The notes beneath the pieces were generated by a model, which saw only the letters and a program-made list of their open reading frames with translations, ran no database searches and was not told the DNA's origin. Positions 48,614 to 60,386 of a stretch of 64,000 nucleotides of DNA are shown here, in pieces; the stretch's first letter is position 1; every line of letters starts with the position of its first letter. The stretch is from Gloeophyllum trabeum ATCC 11539 (Eukaryota > Basidiomycota > Agaricomycetes > Gloeophyllales > Gloeophyllaceae): the NCBI RefSeq assembly GCF_000344685.1, contig NW_006920412.1:2438784-2502783 (forward strand). Reading direction: 5' to 3'. Position numbers and translations under genes: made by a program.

Positions 48614-51600
48614 CTAGAACGTGCTATACCAACCATGCGATCCTTCTTCGTGTACGCTAACGTGCGATCGATATCCTTGAGGGACATACGTTAACCAAGT
48701 CGAGGAGCCAAACGCTTTACGGGTTAACGAGAGAAGCTCCTCGATGGTATCGACCATGTCCTTAAGCACTTCCGTCTCAGCAAAAGCGTAGACCAGAGAG
48801 AATCCCATAGAATGCGGATCGTCTTGCCGTGTCTGCCTGATGCATTCATCCACGTGCGCAGTCAAGGTTTGCAGGGCATGTCTGGCTGACGGCAGGAATT
48901 GCGGAAGAGGCTGACGAGCCCGGAAAGCATGCTCACAAGCAAATAGGGAGATGCAAACACATGACACCTACCAGGTCTAAGTGTCCCATACAAGTCGGCA
49001 CGAGCAATACACGAACTCACGAATTCACGTCGCTCTTTGAACACGGATGCTACCGTCTCCTTCCGTGGTATGTTCTCGCGGATTTTCCGGAGACCCGTAA
49101 GTAAATCTAACGCTTGTTGAAGGGAAGAGACTATTTCGCGATATAGCCTCATAGGTTTCTAGATACCGTATTCAACCTTGTACTTGCTTGAGACCGCAGT
49201 TTGACTTACTGGAACGAGGCTCAGTTCGTCATCCATGGCAGTAATCAAGATAGCCAGGCGATGCAGCGAGTTACGTATCTCCATCTCCAGCCGGAGAGTC
49301 TTGTACTTGTCGTTGCGCAAATAATTATGGCCTTCCGAAAAGAGATTACTGGCAGCAACGTTAGTAAGCTTTCGATAAGGATTAGGGTGGACGCGACCTA
49401 CCGGCTCAGAGCCAGATATAACTGACTCAAGAGAGACAACGTCCGGCTGGTATTAGACAAGAATAGTATCTGCGGACAAGGCATCAACCCTCACGTCAGT
49501 ATAGACAGGTTTTTATGCTCACCCTGGGTCGCCTTGGGAAGACAAAATGCGCCACAATAAGGGCCGCAATTATTCCGGCGCCAATCATCAGACCACGTAG
49601 TACAGATAGTTCTATACGAACCGCGTCATTCGTGACAGAAGCTCGAGAATATGGAGGGACGTACTTGCGACGGAAGTGGAAACGCTAGGATTCACATATA
49701 CAGCGAATACAATGGGCGGCAACGTGATGGACCTGCACGCAACTGGGGTGAGAACGAATTCTGCGCCACGAAACGTCCACTAACGTCACCACACCCAGGG
49801 ACGAGATGTTTGTATACATGATAATCCAAGTAATAGGGATATCTGCCGCCTGCTATTGATGAGCGTCTGACAGCTGCCGAATAAACTGCTTCCACTTACA
49901 GTGACCATCGCCACCAGGCCGTATGGGTTTCTTTTACAGATAAGCCACGTCTCCGAAAACAATCCTCAATTTGTAGCCGAGAAGCAAGAGCCAGGCAATA
50001 GCTTACAATATAAGCATAAACAGCTCCTATGATAGTACCCGACTATGGAAAATATCAGATAACCGGGTAATATCCATGAGCAGACGTATGGACTCACTAT
50101 TCGAAGATATCCTACCCGCCACGTTGCACCAGTGTTCGTCTCGAGAACCCATACATAACTTACGATCATCCATTGACCATGTACAGATGTGTACCAGCGC
50201 CGGCCTGTTTTTTGTAGCTATCTCTGTTTCTGGATGACGATAACAATCTCATAGCAGATCTTACCTGCCGAATTTTCGGGGAGAAATGCTGGAAGAGTTA
50301 ATAACGCAACTCCGGCAGCATTTTTGAGAGCGTGCCGTAGGTGGTTGGAGTGCTGAACGGACCGGAGGAAGCTCGACAAACGGAGCCGGATGTGCAATAC
50401 GAACGGGGTGCGCCAGAGATGATAAATCAATAGCCACGGATGTCGGAACGATACGATCTTTTTGGAGGGGGACTGCAATTTCTCTGAGATCTGCGTCGCA
50501 CCGGAGTATTCATAGTGTATCACTGCCGTGCCTTGTTCAGCCAGTGCTTCCTCGGTTTCGGCGTTGGAAAGGCTCGTATCGCGATCGGGCGACTGATCAT
50601 CCATTGGAATACCAGTCCGTTCATCCAAGATGAAAGTTCTTGGGGTTACGCCGAGCCACGCAGTCGAGAGGTGGGGTAACCAGAGCCGAAGGGAAGACGT
50701 TTCGTAGACGGCCATGAGTCTTTGGGCGACCTGCAATGCATTCCGCATTTCATGCGCCATCTTGGTAGTGTTAGTGATTCTACCTGACTCTGATCCCTAT
50801 TCGAGAATATGCTAACCTGCAATAGTGAGATGACGAACAAGCACAGATCGAAGAAGTCACGAGAAAGAGGTGTCCCATCTTCAGCTGCGCGTTGCTCAAG
50901 ATCAACTTCATCAGAGATCCGTTGCAGCTGATTTCGAAGTGCGTCTCTCTTCTCCAAGAGCTGCTGAGCAGCAGACAATATCGAAGCGCGGTCAACAGCG
51001 ACAGTGGAATCGAGTTTACGTGAGTTTCCAAAGCCCAAGAGAATTACGTTTTCAATCTCCTTCATCGACATCAGCAAGGCATGACCTAAATCAAGCACCG
51101 GTCCTTTGAAAGCGTACAGCGAATGGTGACCCGGTTCGTCGAGCCGGGCGAAGTTAGTGTGGTTGAATGACATTCCCCATGACAGCTCGCGCCGTAGGTG
51201 TTCGACAATTCCGATTAAGGGCTTAATGGACTTCACTGCATTTCAACTGGTCAACACCGTATTGTAATCTACACACTAGAAACTTACCGCTGAGCCGTCC
51301 TATACGAAATTCGAAGGCTGCTTCGGAATACGCAGCGTTGAGCATTATACAGCGTTTCAACAGCTCGCGGTGCGTTTGGCGTATTCCCGTGGTATTGGTA
51401 TCCTTGGCGGGGTAATCCGAGAAAGCCTTGTCCAGACTCATAGACAGACAAGCCCGTACCGAGCTAAAAGCGGCGCTAACTTCCTCTCCGAAATGCGTAG
51501 ATGTCCAATGGAGTAATACCATACTCGAGAACAGGCAAATGAGAGCGGCAGCGAGGGTGATCCATAGAAAATTTATCGCGTCCAAGTCGACATTCTGAAT

Positions 51601-52139
51601 GCTCATTAGTACATCCGAGATATAATCATCGAATACTCACGTCTGCAAGGTTCGCGTCGGAAGTCAATATCCATATTGAAACAAAGCATGCAATACGAGT
51701 TGACAGTAGCAGGCGAGGGAGTCTACTTTTAAGGAATCCAGCTATAACGCGACATTGGTGAATTCTGGTCCCATACTCCAGCCTTTAACGAACCTATAAA
51801 TGTTATTCCAGTTAAGAATATCGCTGGTACGGCCCGAGTGAAAACTGAGTGTCTGTCGAACGTCGAGGCGATGAATTTTGCTAACGTAGAGGCCCCAATC
51901 CCGAACAAGGCACCTGCAACGTTCAGAACGGTAGCTTCAAGCTGCTGTGCAAGATCCTCTTGTACCGAGAAGAAGAGTTCCTTCAGGGCTAAGATTAGGA
52001 AAACATACTGGCCCCCGAATTTCGCTACCGGATTAACCACGATAGCTACGCAGCACAGAAAAGTTGACAAGATACGTGCGAGAGACCGACGGCACAGAAC
52101 TTTGGAATATATCCCAGACAGAATGGAGAGAATGTGCAT
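48614..52139 (-). CDS. ArAE_2/FUSC-like putative transporter (aromatic-acid-exporter type)
   Basis: Large polytopic membrane protein resembling fungal ArAE_2_N (six-TM) / FUSC / ArAE_2 proteins related to plant and bacterial aromatic acid exporters. Starts MHILSILSGIYSKVL; the first bundle includes ILSTFLCCVAIVVNPVAKF, TVLNVAGALFGIGASTLAKF and FLTGITFIGSL (52.1-51.8 kb), then FLWITLAAALICLFSSMVLL (51.57 kb). A long soluble helical middle follows (51.2-50.4 kb; LRNQLQRISDEVDLEQRAA). The second bundle has ALKNAAGVALLTLPAF, SYVWVLETNTGATWRVGYLR and helices to about 49.5 kb. A helical C-terminus ends GSHGWYSTF (48.61 kb). Many introns. The start is uncertain: another Met lies near 52,180-52,250. 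It shares a 218-bp divergent promoter with myosin V. Confidence 0.72.
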
Positions 52140-52357
52140 TTGAGAAAGAGAGCATGTTCCACTCCAATAGCCTGCTGACCGTCCAAGTTATGCTCGGTGT
52201 CTCTCGGATGAAGTCACGATAAAGCGTTTGGTCTATTCTGGTCATTAGCCACGTGTACAGACCCAAATCCGGATACCCACGTGGCTTCGGCTCCTGTTCA
52301 TTGAACAGCCCAGACGAGGATCAAGACGCGCCCCTTCACGACCGTGCTCTGCTGGCC
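52140..52357. promoter_or_regulatory. Short bidirectional promoter, ArAE-like gene / myosin V
   Basis: Only 218 bp separate the two inferred start codons of divergently transcribed genes, so both promoters must lie here or within the 5' UTRs. Confidence 0.5.
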
Positions 52358-55300
52358 ATGGCGGAAAACGTCTACAGCAAGGGAACCAGGGTCTGGTTCG
52401 TAGACAAAGAGCAGGCATGGATCTCCGCTGAGGTCACTTCTGTCACGAGAAACGACGACAAGATCAAGCTGGTCTTCGTAGATGAACGCGGCAAGGTATG
52501 TTTGATTTTACGCAACACGCTATGGAGTTATTCGTGACACGGGGCTGCTTTCGTAGGAAATCACTATCGACACCACTGTCAAGGACATCAGGAATGGCCA
52601 CGAAAGCTTACCGCCACTGCGGAATCCGCCACTACTGGAGACTGCAGACGATTTGGCCACCCTATCCCACTTGAACGAACCTTCCGGTCCGTATTGTAGT
52701 CTTCACACTATTGCGGGTTGTTCAGCTTTGATTTGCAGTGCTCCACACCATCCGCAACCGATACGCCCAACACAGTATATACACCTACAGTGGAATCGTT
52801 CTCATTGCAGTCAATCCTTTCCAACGCGTCACTCTTTATGGACCCGAGATCATCCAAGCATACAGTGGGCGTCGGAGAGGAGAGCTAGAGCCTCATCTTT
52901 TTGCAATCGCGGAAGATGCGTATACCGCAATGCGGAGGGACGGAATGGGGCAGACCATCATTGTTTCCGGTGAAAGGTTAGTTGGCATGTTTGCCTGGTA
53001 CTATGCTAAACTCACCTGGCTGCAGTGGTGCTGGAAAGACTGAATCCGTCAGCATGGGATTTCCTTCAGAATGACGAAAAACTAACAGTGTTGCCAGGCC
53101 AAACTCATCATGAGGTACCTTGCCTCTGTGAACCCTCCGGATTCGCCTGCCAAAGCGAAGACCAAACTGTCACTGGATGAAGCGAGCGAGGTGGAACGAC
53201 AGATTCTCGCTACCAACCCCATTCTCGAAGCTTTCGGTAACGCCAAGACCACCCGTAATGATAACTCATCTCGGTTTGGTAAATATATTCAGGTAAGTGT
53301 AGCCTCTATTACTACTGTCGATCTGTCTGACATCTTTCGAAAGATCCTCTTCGACGGACAACAGCAAATTGTCGGGGCGAGAATACGGACGTACCTGCTC
53401 GAGCGTTCTCGGCTTGTCTACCAACCGCTTACCGAGCGGAACTATCACATCTTCTACCAATTATGCGCAGGTGTGCCAGTGAAAGAACGAAAAGACATGG
53501 GTTTGGATACCGACGTCTCCAAGTTCTTCTATATGAAGCAGGGCGGTCCTGTTGCAGCTACCATTCCTGGAGTAGACGACGCAGAGGAGTTCAGGGCCAC
53601 CCAACAAGCGCTTTCGACTGTAGGAATCAGCATTGACAAGCAATGGGCAGTCTTCAGGCTCCTGGCTGCTCTGCTCCACCTCGGGAACGTGAAAATCACG
53701 CAGATGCGGAACGACGCTCAGTTGGACGAAAATGACTCTGCACTGCTGCTGGCGACTAGATTCTTGGGTGTGGACTTGCCAGAGTTCAAGAAATGGACTA
53801 TCAAGAAGCAGATCACGACGCGGTCTGAAAAGATCGTGACGTCCCTCAATGCCGCTCAAGCGACCGTGGTGCGAGACTCGGTTGCGAAGTTTGTATACGC
53901 TTGCTTGTTCGAATGGCTCGTTGCTATCATCAACGAGTCACTGGCGGGTGAAAACGGCGAGGCCGCAAACAGGGCGGAGATGTTCATCGGCGTCTTGGAT
54001 ATTTACGGCTTCGAACATTTCCAAAAGGTAGGCGTCCCCTCCTTTCAACCTAAATGCGCACGCAGTAACTTCAATCCTCCCACAGAACTCGTTCGAGCAG
54101 TTCAGTATCAACTATGCCAACGAGAAACTGCAGCAGGAGGTGCGGGATAGCTTACTCACCTCCTCTTGATGTTTATTTACGGGTCTCCAGTTCTACGCGC
54201 ACGTGTTCAAACTTGAGCAAGATGAATATGTTCGGGAAGAAATTAACTGGACATTCATCGACTTCCAGGATAACCAGCTGTGTATCGATGTGATTGAAGG
54301 GAAGCTCGGTGTCTTGGCCCTCCTTGATGAAGAGTCCCGCCTGCCGTCTGGTACCGACGCTTCCTTCTTGACGAAGTTGAACTCTCAGCTGTCGAAACCG
54401 GAGTACAAGAAGGTTTTCAAGAAACCTCGTTTCGGCAATACCGCCTTCACAATTGCTCACTACGCCTTGGACGTGACTTACGAGGTGGAAGGGTTCTTGG
54501 AAAAGAACCGAGACACTGTACCGGACGAGCACATGTCTCTGCTCGCGACAACCAAGAATCCTTTCTTGAAGGAGGTCCTCGACGCTGCTCTCAATTCCAC
54601 GAAGCCCCCCGAAACCCCCAACCCTGGCTCGCCTGCTCCATCAGATTCAGGTAGCGGAGGCTCCCGCCGCTCGTCCCTCATTCCTGATCCTGGTCGGTCG
54701 TCGATCGTTCAAGGTGGCTCCGGCTCCAGTAGCGGCCCCAGGCGACCCGGAGCAGCCATCAAAAAGCCCACACTGGGTTCTATTTTCAAGTCTTCGCTCT
54801 CGAGTTTAATGGATACTCTGAGTATAACAGAAGTACACTACATACGCTGCATAAAGCCTAACGAAGCCAAGAAGGCGTGGGAATTCGTGCCTCAGCAAGT
54901 TCTGGGTCAACTTCGGGCTTGCGGTGTTCTGGAAACTATCCGTATCAGTTGCGCGGGCTACCCTACCAGATGGACGTACGAGGAGTTCGTCGAGCGGTGC
55001 GTATCGCCTTGAGTGGCATCGAGAAATCTTGCTGATCTCAGTCCAGGTACTACATGCTGGTTGCTTCGTCGCAATGGGGCCCTGCCATCCAGAAAATGGA
55101 ACTTAAACCTCTTACGACAGAGATTCTCGAGAAGACAATCGCGGACCCGGAGAAATACCAGTTCGGTAAGACCAAGATCTTCTTTCGTGCCGGTATGTTG
55201 GCAGCCTTGGAGACATTACGCTCGAACCGCTTGAACGGTCTGGTCACTGTGGTGCAGAAGAACATGCGTCGCCGTATGGCGGTCAAGCGCTACCAAGCAA

Positions 55301-58010
55301 TGCGCAAGGCAGCCATCAAGATCCAGACATGGTGGCGAGTCATCATGGCAAAGAACCTTGTCAACAATATCAGACGCGAGGTTTCGGCCATCCGTCTGCA
55401 GAAGGCTGTCCGCCGATTCGTGCAGAGGCAGAAATTCCTCAGCACGCGGCAGGCTGTTGTGCGAATCCAGAGCCGTAAGTTTCAATCATAGGTGTATCTC
55501 GTCCCAAGCCCTGAGTTCCTAATGAAACATCAGACATTCGCGGTGCTCAGGCTCGCAAGGCTTTCGGTAATAACCGGAAAGAGTTGGGTGCAATAATGTT
55601 GCAAAGACTCTTCCGTGGCATGTATGTCGTCCCGTACTCTGCTAAGGATGAAGTACTGATAGTCATGCCAGTCTGGTCCGTCGCTCGTTCCGATCAGACG
55701 TCAAGCACGTCGTCTACCTGCAGTCATGTCTCCGCCGGCGACTTGCCCGCAAGCAGCTTAAGTTACTCAGGCAGGAGGCTCGGTCAGCATCCAAATACAA
55801 GGAGATATCATACAAGCTGGAGAACAAGGTGGTCGAACTCACGCAGTCCCTTCAGTCGCGGACGGAGGAGAAGCGGCAGCTGCAGGCGAAGCTGTCAGAA
55901 ATCGAGCAACAACTCCAGCATTGGATCTCCAGACATGAAGATGCCGACTCCCGTGCGAAGCAGTTCCAGGCTGAAGTCCTCGCTACTCAGGCCGAATTGT
56001 CTAAACGAGATGAGTTACTTCGGGCCAAGGAAGAGGTCGAGAAGCGGCTCGAGGAAGCCATAGCCAAAGCCGTCGAGAAGGAGGAAATTATCCAGAAGCT
56101 TACCGATGATTTGATCAAGCAAGCTGCTCAGCTTGAGAGTCAGCAGAAGATGATCGAATCCATGCCTTCCAGAACAACGGAAGACAGCTCTGTTATCACC
56201 ACGCTCAAGAATGAAGTTAGTAGTCTTCGCGAGCAACTCAACCGTGCCAATGCTCTGAACGCATTGACGAAGAACAGTCGCATGGAGCCGCCATCATCAC
56301 CTACTTTTGCACCCTCATTGCGGGTCGGCGAGCCTAATGGAACAGCGGCGAACGGAAACAACGCTGCTAACGGTTATGCCCCTACAAATCGGCATCAACG
56401 TCGTCATAGCTCTGCCGGTGTCTACAACATCACACCTGCAGATAACCGTGCTTCCGCAGACGAGGTCATGATGATGGCCAAGCGTAATCATGCGACGGAG
56501 CCGCGTGCTGTGTCTGTGGCATACAACGGCGAAGACGGTCTTCCCAGATTCAGGCCACCCACGAGTCTGTCGAGTATATACGATGACCCCGCCGACGAGA
56601 AGATCAGGCTATTGCAAGATGCCAAGCGCTTAGATGAGGATGTATTGGACGGCCTCATCCGGGGTCTGAAGATCCCCGCGCCGAGTCTCACGAATCCTGC
56701 AGCCATGAAAGAGATCCTCTTCCCCGCTAATCTCATCAGCTTGGTGACCAATGAGATGTGGAGATACGGGCTGATTCCTGAGAGCGAGAGATTCCTAGCC
56801 AATGTCATGCAAACTATCCAGGCACACGTCATGGTGAGTGATGTAGACCTTCTAAGCTTTCAGCTCATGGATGGGTCGCTCTTTGTAGTCTTTCAGCGGA
56901 GAAGATGCGATTATTCCTGGTATCTTCTGGCTATCAAACGTTCATGAGATGCTGTCTTTCATCTGCGTGGCTGAGAGTGATATGCTGCAAGGCATCGGAC
57001 CAGGCGACGAGAACGCTGTCCGTCCGTTCGATTGGGGCGACTATGAGCGCTTGGTGTCGGTTGTCAAGCACGATCTTGACAGTCTCGAGTACAACATCTA
57101 CCATACGTGGATGCAGGAGACGAAGAAACGTCTGTCGAAGATGGTCATCCCGGCCCTGATTGAGAGTCAGTCATTACCTGGCTTCACAACCAGTGATGGT
57201 GGCGGACGCCTGTTCAACCGTTTGCTCAATTCGAACAGCCAACCGGCATATAACATGGACGACATCCTCAACCTCCTCAACAAGGTCTGGAAGAGTCTGA
57301 AGAGCTACTACATGGAGGAATCGGTGATCCAGCAAGTTATCACAGAGCTTCTGAAACTTATCGGCGTGACGAGCTTCAATGACCTTCTGATGAGGAGGAA
57401 CTTCTCGTCCTGGAAACGCGGTATGTTGATAGTGCAGGTCTCTTGACAGATGCCTGACAGGTTTTGTTTCTTTAGCTATGCAGATCCAGTACAATATCAC
57501 GCGAATCGAGGAGTGGTGCAAGTCGCATGATATGCCCGAGGGTACCTTGCAATTGGAGCACTTGATGCAAGCAACGAAACTGCTTCAATTGAAGAAGGTT
57601 GGTTACTTGCTCCGTGTATTCCTGCCCTTTACTAAGTACTATTGCCAGTCTACACCGGCTGATATCGAGATCATCTATGATGTTTGCTGGATGCTTAGTC
57701 CCATGCAGATTCAGCGCATGTGCACGAACTACTACGTCGCTGATTACGAGGTGGGTATATCGGTTTGATGTTGTATCTGTTATAACTAACACTCCCTTTC
57801 CAGAACCCTATATCGCCCGAGATCCTCCGGGTTGTCGCATCCCGAGTGAACGCTAATGACCGTAACGACCACCTCCTCCTTTCTCCAGAGACGGAAGAAG
57901 TTGGCCCCTACGAACTGCCACTACCGCGCGAAGTCTCCGGACTGGAGACGTACGTGCCCGCATATCTCAATGTATCACATCTCCGAAGATTAGCAGCTCT
58001 GGTAGCATAA
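52358..58010 (+). CDS. MYO2: Class V myosin heavy chain (Myo2/dilute type)
   Basis: Actin motor carrying vesicles, organelles and mRNA to growth sites. Starts MAENVYSKGTRVWFVDKEQA with the SH3-like N-domain. Motor domain (52.7-55.2 kb): YTYSGIVLIAVNPF, P-loop GESGAGKTES split by an intron (52977-53025), switch I region GNAKTTRNDNSSRFGK, switch II LDIYGFEHF (54.0 kb), and actin-binding YIRCIKPNE (54.84 kb). An unusually long Ser/Gly/Pro insert lies in loop 2 (54.6-54.77 kb). Neck: successive IQ motifs (VVQKNMRRRMAVKRY, KIQTWWRVIMAK, RLQKAVRRFVQRQKF; 55.2-55.6 kb). Coiled coil 55.8-56.27 kb. A disordered linker, then a globular DIL cargo domain (56.9-57.9 kb; LLNKVWKSLKSYYM, MQIQYNITRIEEW). Stop TAA 58008-58010. 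Confidence 0.95.
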
Positions 58011-58199
58011 TCTTCTCTGCATCATGTCGGTCTGATTGCATATAAGGATTGGTTGTAATATTTACTTAGCAGCTCTCGTACAGCACGTTTTCGTATTCTG
58101 CACTATTATCGATGTTATCTTCTTTTCGAACCTATAGAGCACGATATACCCCTTCCGGTCGCCTCCAAGGCCAAAATAACATTTCATGCCTGTGATGAA

Positions 58200-59194
58200 T
58201 CATGTCGCATGTAGTACCAAATGAGAGCCGTCTTCGACCTGCACAGCCAAGTCTCGGTCTGTTGCCAGCAGAATCCGCTCGTCCGAGTCTAGTGAGCCCT
58301 TGTATAACCTTAAAGGCTGGAGTGTATTGAGGATACGGTAGGGAGAGTCGGAAGTCCTCAGGCTTACCTTGGCATCTGATGAAGACATGGCAAAGTGACT
58401 TGCGATGGAATCCAGCGCTTTCCCCGTCCCGATCGACTGCACAAAGATTAGGGTGAAACAATCAGAAAAGCGTCATAGGGATACCTTGCGGAACCAGAAC
58501 AGTTTCTCTTGTCCCCCACCGTCCAGAGACACCCGGACATGGAGCCGCTGGTCTATGGGAACGGATGCAGTCTTGTCCCTCTGATCGCCGGGGATGGCGC
58601 TATGGCGCATCTTCATAAGCTGCACCTTCTGTAACTGCGCTAGTTTCTTCGGATCTTTAGTTTTTGGAGCGGATTGTGGCCGGGCAGTAGGTGCCGGAGG
58701 CTTCTGGGAGCCCTGCCCAGGGAAGTGCTTTTGTAGGAGAGCTACCGCAGCCGCATTCTTGGGTTGCTGGGATGCAGATGGTTCCTCTGCTGTGCAAGCG
58801 TGCGCCTCGGGGTATCGATGGCTACTCGCACAGTGAGATCACCAGAAGGTAGTGTGTAAAGACCCATAGGCAGGTCCTTCACTCACGCAGCACAGAAGGA
58901 CTGCTGGCATCGCGGACAAAGGGCACGTAACCTCTGAGACGAATTGGTAGAATCGGTCGAGGTATAAGCTTCCAGACTAGGCTTGTTGCAGGACACAAAG
59001 GCACAACGCTGTAGCTTTTCATCGGAGGTTGATTCCAGAGGTACGGAAGTACGAGTGATGTTAGGGCACTCATGAGAGTCCGCCGAGATATGGTGTCTAC
59101 AGAAGACCCGACCACACCCGCATTTTATGGGCAAAAAGTCGAGCTCTTTGCACGACTGCACTGAGCAATGTGCCCCTATCTCTTGTAAATCCAT
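58200..59194 (-). CDS. AN1-type zinc finger protein, Cuz1/ZFAND1-like
   Basis: Cdc48/proteasome-associated adaptor type, linked in yeast to arsenite stress and ubiquitin-conjugate handling. Start at 59194 (MDLQEIGAHC). The first AN1 finger runs CSVQSCKELDFLPIKCGCG then RVFCRHHISADSHEC, with all Cys/His ligands present. The second runs CAFVSCNK to CPRCQQSFCAA, then across an intron to HRYPEAHAC. The middle is Pro/Lys/Gln-rich. The C-terminal ubiquitin-like part reads ASVPIDQRLHVRVSLD to ILLATDRDLAVQVEDGSHLV. Two AN1 fingers plus a UBL-like tail match Cuz1. It shares a 150-bp divergent promoter with VPS2 and converges on myosin V (190 bp). Confidence 0.88.
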
Positions 59195-59344
59195 AGTAGC
59201 GTCCGTCGAAGCGTGTTCAACCCAACTCGTGTCGCAGAGCGTTGTGGCAGTAATGAGTAGAGCCGCGAGTGTGGCTGGTGGCGCTCCCCACAGTTTCCAG
59301 GTACCACTGCATCGGTCCCATGCGATCATAACACCTCGACCACC

Positions 59345-60291
59345 ATGAACATTATAGTGAGTACGTTCAGCCTCTTATAGCATTCGACAGTAATTCAAGT
59401 CTCTCCAGGAAACGCTGTTCGGGCGGACAGTCACCCCCGCAGAGCGCCTTCGCCAGCACCAGCGCGCTCTGGCGAAGGCGCAGCGGGAGCTCGATCGCGA
59501 ACGCAGCAAGCTCGAGCAGCAGGAGAAGAAGCTCGTCATGGATATCAAGAAGAGCGCAAAGGCGGGACAAATGGTGAAGAATGTCTTTCTCAGGTATGTG
59601 CGCCCGGATACTGACCAGTCAGCCTGGGTAGAACGCGTGCAAGGTGATGGCCAAGGACCTCGTCCGGACGCGGCGCTACGTCCAGAAGTTCTACCAGATG
59701 CGAACGCAGTTGCAGGCTGTCGGACTGCGGATACAGACATTGCGGAGTAATCAACAGATGGCGGAGGCGATGCGAGGAGCGACACGGGTAGGTGCTCCAT
59801 ACATGCTCCGGGGGCTTTGGCACTGATCCTTGGGTTGTAGGCAATGGCATCCATGAACCGCGGTCTCAACCTACCGGCAATCCAACGGATAATGAACGAG
59901 TTCGAGAAGGAGAGCTCGATGATGGACATGAAGGAGGAGATGATGTCGGATGCGGTAGACGATGTCATGGAGGACGACCTCGAGGATGAGGAGGAAGAGG
60001 GCGATAAGATCCTCAAGGAGGTCCTGGACGAGATCGGCGTGTCTTTGTCTCACCAGGTGCGTCTGGCAAGCATTCGCGGTAGTGTCATGGCTGACACTTC
60101 TCCAGCTCACGGATGCACCAACCAGCCTGGCGACGCAGTCATCAATTGCCGAGCGACAACCTGTAGCTCTAGGAGACGGAGGAGGATCAAATACCGCTGC
60201 TGGCGGCGCTAAGACGGGTGGTGACGCAGGCGGAGGTCTCTCAGACGAAGATGCCCTACAAGCTAGGTTGGACGCCTTACGTAGAGGCTGA
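59345..60291 (+). CDS. VPS2: ESCRT-III subunit Vps2/CHMP2
   Basis: Endosomal membrane-remodelling subunit that recruits Vps4. Exon 1 is tiny (59345-59356, MNII). A 52-bp intron leads to ETLFGRTVTPAERLRQHQRA, the classic Vps2/CHMP2A N-terminus. It continues with basic alpha-1/alpha-2 helices (KLVMDIKKSAKAGQ, KVMAKDLVRTRRYVQKFYQM), helices SMNRGLNLPAIQRIMNEFEK and MSDAVDDVMEDDLEDEEEEG, and an acidic tail. The C-terminal MIM1 motif EDALQARLDALRRG for Vps4 binding is present. About 235 aa. Convergent with COG4, stops only about 95 bp apart. Confidence 0.95.
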
Positions 60292-60386
60292 TCGCAGGCA
60301 CGCAGCAGTGGACTGTCCATCCGGTAGTAGCTGTCCGATATATCCTTGTCTCGTGAATATAGTAATGTATTATATATTGAATACCA

